Below, piece by piece: positions 59,142 to 64,000 of a stretch of DNA of 64,000 nt. Origin of the DNA: Micromonospora sp. Llam0 (GTDB lineage Bacteria > Actinomycetota > Actinomycetes > Mycobacteriales > Micromonosporaceae); the NCBI RefSeq assembly GCF_003751085.1, contig NZ_RJJY01000001.1, forward strand, positions 4,836,001 through 4,900,000, in the 5' to 3' direction. Position 1 is the first letter of the stretch; the number at the start of each line of letters is the position of its first letter. A program made the translations under genes and the position numbers. A model generated the notes under the pieces. It was given only the letters and a program-made list of their open reading frames with translations, was not told the origin of the DNA and searched no databases.

Positions 59142-60217
59142 GTAATTCTGGTTACCGAGCCGTGATTCCGGCCAGCGGTGGCCAGCAACCACAGCAGATA
59201 CGGCCCGCCGATCACCGCGGTGACAATGCCGACCGGGGTCTTCACGTTGCCGGGCAGCAGGTGCTGGGCGACCAGGTCCGCCCCGGTCACCACCAGCACA
59301 CCGACCAGGGCTGCCGGCAGCAGCACCGGGGCCCCGGAGCGCATCATCCGCCGGGCGATCGGCATCGCGACGAACGCCACGAACGCAATCGGCCCGGTCA
59401 CCGCGGTCGCCACTGCCGCGAGGGCCACCGCGATCGCCAGCAGACTGATCCGGCTGCGTTCCAGCCGCACCCCCAGGCCGGTCGCGGTGTCGTCGCCGAA
59501 CTGCAGCAGCCCGAGCGCCGGACGCAACGCCAGCAGCACCGGGGTGAGCACGCCGAGCAGCGTCGCCAGGACGGCGATTTCCGGCCAGCGGGCGCTGCCC
59601 AGACTGCCGACCATCCAGGACAACGCCGTCTGCGCCTCGCGTACCTCCCCCCGGGTCAGCAGGTAGCCGAGGACAGCGTGCGCCATGAACGCGGCGGCGA
59701 TGCCGACCAGCACGAACCGGTACCCGGTCAGCCCGCCCCGCCAGGAGAGCAGGTACACGGCGGTCGCCGTACCGGCCGCGCCGACGAACGCGGCGACCGA
59801 CACGCCGAGGCTACCGGCGCCGAGCGTGACCAGCGCGAACACCGCGGCGGCGCTGGCCCCGCCGGTGACGCCGATGATGTCCGGGCTGGCCAGCGGGTTG
59901 CGCAACAGGGTCTGGAAGATGCCGCCGGCCAGGCCGAACGCGGCGCCGGCCAGAATTCCGGCGACCAGTCGGGGCAGCCGCAGGCTGAGGATGATGAAGT
60001 CGTCCCGGCCGCTGCCCTGCCCGATCAGGGTACGCAGCACCCCGTCCACCGAGATCCGGTAGGCACCGAGACTGAGGCTGAGCAGGGCGAAGATCGCGAC
60101 GACCCCGACCAACCCGGCCAGCACGACGGTGGCCCGGCGGCGGCGACGACGCCGCAGCCGGCCCAGCGCGGGAAGCTCGAGACCGACGGTACGGTCGCGG
60201 GTGTCGGTGCCGGTCAC
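59138..60217 (-). CDS. FecCD-family siderophore permease, second subunit
   Basis: A 359-residue permease with nine or ten helices. Family marks: LSLRLPRLVAGILAGAAFGL, GGIFQTLLRNPLASPDIIGV with GASAAA, LVGIAAAFMAHAVLGY and the closing VTGADLVAQHLLPG and VKTPVGIVTAVIGGPYLLWL. GTG 60217 overlaps the first permease gene by four bases. Together they form the membrane channel for the siderophore. Confidence 0.94.
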   Translation of the reverse strand: MTGTDTRDRTVGLELPALGRLRRRRRRRATVVLAGLVGVVAIFALLSLSLGAYRISVDGVLRTLIGQGSGRDDFIILSLRLPRLVAGILAGAAFGLAGGIFQTLLRNPLASPDIIGVTGGASAAAVFALVTLGAGSLGVSVAAFVGAAGTATAVYLLSWRGGLTGYRFVLVGIAAAFMAHAVLGYLLTRGEVREAQTALSWMVGSLGSARWPEIAVLATLLGVLTPVLLALRPALGLLQFGDDTATGLGVRLERSRISLLAIAVALAAVATAVTGPIAFVAFVAMPIARRMMRSGAPVLLPAALVGVLVVTGADLVAQHLLPGNVKTPVGIVTAVIGGPYLLWLLATAGRNHGSVTRIT

Positions 60218-61236
60218 ACGCTGGCCAATCGGGAGCGGCGGACCAGGGCGATCAGCACCGGTGCGCCGAGGAACGCGACGACCAGGCCGGCCTCGACCTC
60301 ACCGGGCGGGGCGACCAGTCGGCCGAGCACGTCGGCCGCGACCAGCAGGGCGGCACCGAGCACCGCGCCGTAGGCGAGGATCCACCGGTAGTCCGGCCCG
60401 GTCACCCAGCGGGCGGCGTGCGGCACGACCAGCCCGACGAAGACGATCGGTCCGGTGAGCGCCGTCGCCGACCCGCAGAGCAGCACGGTCGCGGTCATGA
60501 TGACCGCCCGGTCCCGGACCACGTGCTGGCCGAGCCCGTGGGCGACGTCGTCGCCGAGGCTGAGCGCGTTGAGCACCCGGCCGGAGACCAGCGCCATTAC
60601 GGTGCCCACGACGATGAACAGCAGCACCGTACGGGCGGTGTCGAGGTCCCGCCCGACCAGCGAGCCGACCTGCCAGAACCGGTAGCGTTCCAGGGTCTGC
60701 AGGTTGGTCAGCAGCACCAGGGTGATCAGCGAGGTGAGCACGGCGGTGAGCGCCGAGCCGGCGATGGCGAGTTTCACCGGGGTCGCGCCGTCGCCGCCCA
60801 TCGACCCGATGCCGTAGACGAGCAGCGCGGCGAGGGTCGCGCCGCCGAACGCGAACCAGATGTACCCGGCGGTGGTGCCGATGCCGAGCCAGGTGATCGC
60901 GGCGACGACGGCGAGCGAGGCTCCGGCGTTGATGCCGAGCAGGCCGGGGTCGGCGATCGGGTTACGGGTCAGTCCCTGCATGAGCCCGCCGGAAAGGCCG
61001 AGGGCGAGACCGGCGAGCAGCCCGATCACGGTCCGGGGCAGCCGCAGCTCCCAGATGACGACGTGGTCGTTGACCGCTGGGTCGCGGTCGACCAGCGCCT
61101 CGACCACCACCGGCAGCGCGATGTCGCGGGATCCGAGGGCGAGGCTGGCGAATACGGTCAGGGCCAGCAGCAGTACGGCGACCAGCAGCCCGAAAAGTCG
61201 CCGACCCATCGTGAAGGCCCGGCCACTTTGGGTCAC
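60214..61236 (-). CDS. FecCD-family siderophore permease, first subunit
   Basis: About 340 residues. Family marks: LRLPRTVIGLLAGLALGLSG, MQGLTRNPIADPGLLGINAG, the DDVAHGLGQHV loop and FVGLVVPHAARWVTGPDYRW. The start is uncertain: GTG 61236 follows GGACAAG and lies downstream of the DtxR-like box; ATG 61209 and the in-frame ATG 61284, which falls inside that box, are alternatives. It heads the iron-uptake operon. Confidence 0.92.
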   Translation of the reverse strand: MTQSGRAFTMGRRLFGLLVAVLLLALTVFASLALGSRDIALPVVVEALVDRDPAVNDHVVIWELRLPRTVIGLLAGLALGLSGGLMQGLTRNPIADPGLLGINAGASLAVVAAITWLGIGTTAGYIWFAFGGATLAALLVYGIGSMGGDGATPVKLAIAGSALTAVLTSLITLVLLTNLQTLERYRFWQVGSLVGRDLDTARTVLLFIVVGTVMALVSGRVLNALSLGDDVAHGLGQHVVRDRAVIMTATVLLCGSATALTGPIVFVGLVVPHAARWVTGPDYRWILAYGAVLGAALLVAADVLGRLVAPPGEVEAGLVVAFLGAPVLIALVRRSRLASV

Positions 61237-61272
61237 ATCTTGTCCGACATGCTCACCCCGACCGGCCCGGAG

Positions 61273-61291
61273 TGAGGTAAGCATCGCCTAA
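61273..61291 (-). promoter_or_regulatory. Probable second DtxR/IdeR iron box
   Basis: Read on the minus strand, TTAGGCGATGCTTACCTCA matches the consensus at 14 of 19 positions, just before the permease operon. It also overlaps the final codons of the GH95-like gene. Confidence 0.65.
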
Positions 61292-63507
61292 GTATGCAGG
61301 GAAAGCTCCACCGGTTCATCGGCGGGCAGGTCCACCGCCCTCGCACCGTACGGGCTGCGTACCGTCACCTGTTGGGTGAGCGCCGAGCGGAGCCGGACCC
61401 GCAGCGTCGTGGCGTCCCAGGTCAGCTCCTCGACGGTGATCCGGCCCCGGCAGGTCACCCCGCGCAGGATGCCGCCGGGCAGCTCGACCGGCCAGGCCGG
61501 CAGCAGGTGCAGCGACCCGGGACGCGAATCGACCAGCAGCTCGATCAGGACGCCGGGCAGCGTGTGCACGGCGTCGGCGTTATAGGTCTGCAGCCCCGGG
61601 TTGTGGGCACTCATCAACGACCGGAAGAACATGTCCGCGCAGAAGATCTTCCGCAGGTTGTCGGCGGCCAGGCCGGCGTCGCGCAGCCGGGCGGCGACCA
61701 GCGCCCGGTGCAGGCTGCCGTGCGCGGACAGGTTCTCGTCGCCGCGTACCGCCAGTGCCCGGTGGGCCGCGCGGGCCAGCTCCGGGGTCCCGTCCGGGGT
61801 GATCTCGTGCAGCGGCCACACCGGGTAGAGGTGGCTGACGTGCCGGTGGTCGTCGTCGGCGCGGTAGCCGGGCCAGGCCCACTCGGCCAGCGCGCCCCGC
61901 TCGTCCACCAGGTACCCGGGCAGCCGCGCGGCCAGGTCGGCCCACCGGGGCGCACCGGTCAACCCGCCCGCGACCCGCATCGCGTGCCGGGCGGCGGCGA
62001 TGTCCATGGTGGCGTTCACCGCCGGATAGACCGGCTCGCCGTGCTCGTCGGGCGGCCCGGTCTCGGCGGAGAACGACGGCACGATCACGTATCGACCGTC
62101 GTCGCCGACCCGGGTGAGGAAGTCCTCGAAGAACTCGGCCGCCTCGACCAGCCAACCGGCCACCTCCCCCAGCGGCTCCCCGGTGACCAGATGGTGCTCC
62201 CACAGCGGGTACAGCAGCCAGTGCGCGCCGGGCAGCCAGGCCGGCCAGGGCCACTCGTCGCAGAGGTGGAACAGGTGCCCGTGCTCGCCGTCGGTGCGCC
62301 CCGGCGCCAGCAGGCCACGGCCGCCGTACACCGCCCGCGCGTTGCGTCGCCAGTCGTCGACCTGGCCGGCGATCAACCGTCGGTGCGCCGCGGTCACCTC
62401 CGGCAGCGCGCCGATGTTCGCCCCGGCCAACTGCAGGTTCAGGTTGGCGTCGGTGGTGAAGTCGCCGGCCCAGGCGGCGTCCCAGGAGGCCAGCCAGAGC
62501 CCGGTCAGTCGGGGCGGCAGCACCCCGCTGGAGCTGATCAGCAGGTACCGGCCGGCGTGGAACAGCCGCTCCAGCAGCGCCGGTGACAGTCGCTGGTCGT
62601 CGGCGCGCTGGGCGTCGAGCAGCTCACCGACCGGACGGCGCCGGTCGGCCTCGTCGACCCGCAACCGCAGCTCGACCCGCTGGTACATCGGCCGGTGCAG
62701 GGCCACGTGCCGGGCCAGCAGTTGCCCGTAGTCGGCGTCGGCCAGCCCGGCGAGCCGGGCGTGCAACGCATCGGTGCCCCAGCCCGGCACGTCGTAACGG
62801 TCGAGCACGGTCAGCGCCAACGCGTCCCCGCCGATCAGGATCCGGTCGCCGACGATCTCGGTGTCGCCGGTCACCAGGGTCAGCCCTTCGAAGCCGTACG
62901 CCCCGAGGCCGGCCGGATAGCTGCCCCGGACCCGCAGGAACGCATATCCGTCCCGCCGGTAGGCGGTGATGTCGTAGCTGACGTCGGGCGGTCGGCCGGG
63001 CAGGTCGCCGGTGGCGCCGAGCAGGCATTCGCCGGCGGCGAGCCGGATCACGGCGACCCGGTCCGCGCGGGAGACGAAGGCTCGCCGGGTGCGGTCGCCG
63101 GCCCACCGCACGGTGATCTCGCCGGTGGTGAAATCCGTGGTACGCAGGTAGTCGGCGGGCAGCGGTGCCGGCTCGGCGGACCGGCCGGCGATGGTCGGCT
63201 CGTCGACGGTCAGCGCGTAGCCGGGGTGGAACGACTGGGTCCACTCCAGCTGCCGGCCGTCGGCGAGCAGCCGGCCGGCCTCGGCCCGTCGGCCGGCCAG
63301 GATCAAGTCCCGGACCTGTTCGATGACCCCGGCCAGCTCCGGTGGCCGCCGGTCGCGGGTGCCGTTGGGCAGCACGAACCGGTGGTGGTCGAGCACGATC
63401 CGCTCGGCGGTCGGGTCGCCCTGCACCATCAGCCCGTACTCGCCGTTGCCGGTGAGGAAGGCGTCTTCCCAGCGCGTCGCGGGCGCCGTGTCGTCGATCC
63501 GGTGCAT
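61288..63507 (-). CDS. GH95-like glycoside hydrolase
   Basis: A 739-residue protein without signal peptide, ATG 63507 after AAGG. It has the layout of GH95 enzymes: the N-terminal beta domain with WEDAFLTGNGEYGLMVQGD and VLDHHRFVLPNG, then an (alpha/alpha)6 barrel with LFHAGRYLLISSSGVLPPRL, GLWLASWDAAWAGDFTTDAN-type LNLQLAGANIGALPE, and HLFHLCDEWPWPAWLPG, and a C-terminal beta domain. GH95 covers alpha-L-fucosidases and alpha-L-galactosidases; which sugar is cut cannot be told, and catalytic residues were not assigned with confidence. It ends three bases inside the iron box of the next operon. Confidence 0.8.
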   Translation of the reverse strand: MHRIDDTAPATRWEDAFLTGNGEYGLMVQGDPTAERIVLDHHRFVLPNGTRDRRPPELAGVIEQVRDLILAGRRAEAGRLLADGRQLEWTQSFHPGYALTVDEPTIAGRSAEPAPLPADYLRTTDFTTGEITVRWAGDRTRRAFVSRADRVAVIRLAAGECLLGATGDLPGRPPDVSYDITAYRRDGYAFLRVRGSYPAGLGAYGFEGLTLVTGDTEIVGDRILIGGDALALTVLDRYDVPGWGTDALHARLAGLADADYGQLLARHVALHRPMYQRVELRLRVDEADRRRPVGELLDAQRADDQRLSPALLERLFHAGRYLLISSSGVLPPRLTGLWLASWDAAWAGDFTTDANLNLQLAGANIGALPEVTAAHRRLIAGQVDDWRRNARAVYGGRGLLAPGRTDGEHGHLFHLCDEWPWPAWLPGAHWLLYPLWEHHLVTGEPLGEVAGWLVEAAEFFEDFLTRVGDDGRYVIVPSFSAETGPPDEHGEPVYPAVNATMDIAAARHAMRVAGGLTGAPRWADLAARLPGYLVDERGALAEWAWPGYRADDDHRHVSHLYPVWPLHEITPDGTPELARAAHRALAVRGDENLSAHGSLHRALVAARLRDAGLAADNLRKIFCADMFFRSLMSAHNPGLQTYNADAVHTLPGVLIELLVDSRPGSLHLLPAWPVELPGGILRGVTCRGRITVEELTWDATTLRVRLRSALTQQVTVRSPYGARAVDLPADEPVELSLHT

Positions 63508-63670
63508 CGGATCGACCTTAGCCAACCTCCTCGGCGGACGGCGGTCACGCCGTGACCCGTAGCGGCTGTCCGGCCGCGTGCGACCCGGATCACCACAGGT
63601 CACCTGGGGTGGGACGGACGCCGTCGCTGTGGTTGGGTGGCTTGACGTCGCCGAGGGGAGTTGGCTGAAG

Positions 63671-64000
63671 GTGCGTATCGGGCGATATCCGGTCCCGGCG
63701 GCGCTGCTGACAGCGGTGCTGGCTGCCGGCGTACTGGTCGGTTGTGGCACCGCCCCGGCGCAACCGCAGTGGCTGCCGGCACCGGGTGCGGCCGGCGGAC
63801 AGCCGGCGACGGCCGATCCGACCGGTCCGAGCGCGACGGCGGACGCCGCCGGGTCCAGCCCGACGCCGAGCGCCAGCCCGAGCCCGACACCGAGCCCCAC
63901 ACCGACCGTGCCGCCGGATTCGGCGATTCCCCGCTCGGCCAGTGGCAGCTTCGCCGCCGCCGACGGGGCGGCGGGCCGGATCGGTATCGGTGCCCGGATC
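63671..64000 (+). CDS. Lipoprotein with DUF3152-like start (3' end outside window)
   Basis: The first 110 residues are visible. GTG 63671 begins a signal peptide ending in a lipobox LVGC-G. A low-complexity Pro/Ser/Thr linker (SPTPSASPSPTPSPTPT) of about 20 residues follows, then AIPRSASGSFAAADGAAGRI, which resembles the opening of DUF3152 proteins, actinobacterial relatives of metallopeptidases of unknown role. The ribosome site is weak (GAGGGGAG 13 bases upstream). Confidence 0.65.
   Translation, partial: MRIGRYPVPAALLTAVLAAGVLVGCGTAPAQPQWLPAPGAAGGQPATADPTGPSATADAAGSSPTPSASPSPTPSPTPTVPPDSAIPRSASGSFAAADGAAGRIGIGARI

Overview
The window is 64 kb of very GC-rich DNA with many GTG starts, four-base GTGA gene overlaps, DUF397/HTH pairs and abundant secreted carbohydrate-active enzymes. 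This points to a filamentous actinomycete, most likely Micromonosporaceae (inference from style and gene content; no rRNA or tRNA is present to confirm it). Almost all of it reads as chromosomal DNA: no insertion sequence, integrase, CRISPR array or plasmid function was found.

Layout. 1-3.4 kb: a metal-uptake group of three surface proteins sharing one repeat domain, one of them inserted into a TroA/ZnuA-type binding protein, with two matching Zur-like palindromes, followed by a zinc-sensing ArsR repressor divergent from a P1B-4 metal-export ATPase (3.5-5.5 kb). 5.5-8 kb: AraC regulator, aldo/keto reductase, small membrane protein. 8.1-10.2 kb: GH67 alpha-glucuronidase. 10.3-13.2 kb: a 956-residue unrecognised protein with a cytoplasmic N-terminal half, one membrane helix and an outer periplasmic-binding-protein-like half. 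13.2-18.2 kb: a Uma2 operon, then HTH/DUF397 genes that flank a lower-GC island encoding a one-helix membrane protein and an overlapping GGDDF-type nucleotide cyclase. 18.2-21.9 kb: small housekeeping or accessory genes (HAD, ATP-grasp, HhH, GNAT, nucleotidyltransferase) and a cluster of hairpins and a partial duplication.

22-27.8 kb: a four-gene MacAB-like export operon (lipoprotein, adaptor, ATPase, permease) divergent from a two-component system. 28-31.5 kb: DGPF protein with an ECF42-type sigma factor, an ADP-ribosylglycohydrolase, and folD preceded by a ZTP riboswitch. 32-37.2 kb: a three-module secreted enzyme (GH10 xylanase, cutinase/PETase-like polyesterase, CBM2-like domain), then furA-katG. 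37.2-39 kb: secreted FAD oxidase.

39.3-49.7 kb: a hemicellulose locus. A LacI regulator and an acetylxylan-esterase-like gene face a long operon of two sugar permeases, a binding lipoprotein, GH39, DUF624 and GH42 proteins. Near-palindromes of the CGAAA-N-TTTCG type in the divergent promoter recur as half-matches upstream of the GH10 gene, suggesting a shared regulon. 49.9-54 kb: secreted subtilase, clan-A glycosidase with an FnIII domain, and a SGNH esterase with a CBM2. 54.2-58 kb: a frameshifted AlbA_2/ATPase gene, a SanA/YdcF protein and a membrane PQQ-type propeller. 58-61.3 kb: an iron-siderophore ABC transporter with two DtxR/IdeR boxes. 61.3-63.5 kb: GH95-like glycosidase. The right edge cuts a lipoprotein gene.

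The most unusual items are the xylanase-polyesterase fusion, the low-GC membrane protein/GGDDF operon and the large membrane-spanning binding-protein fusion.
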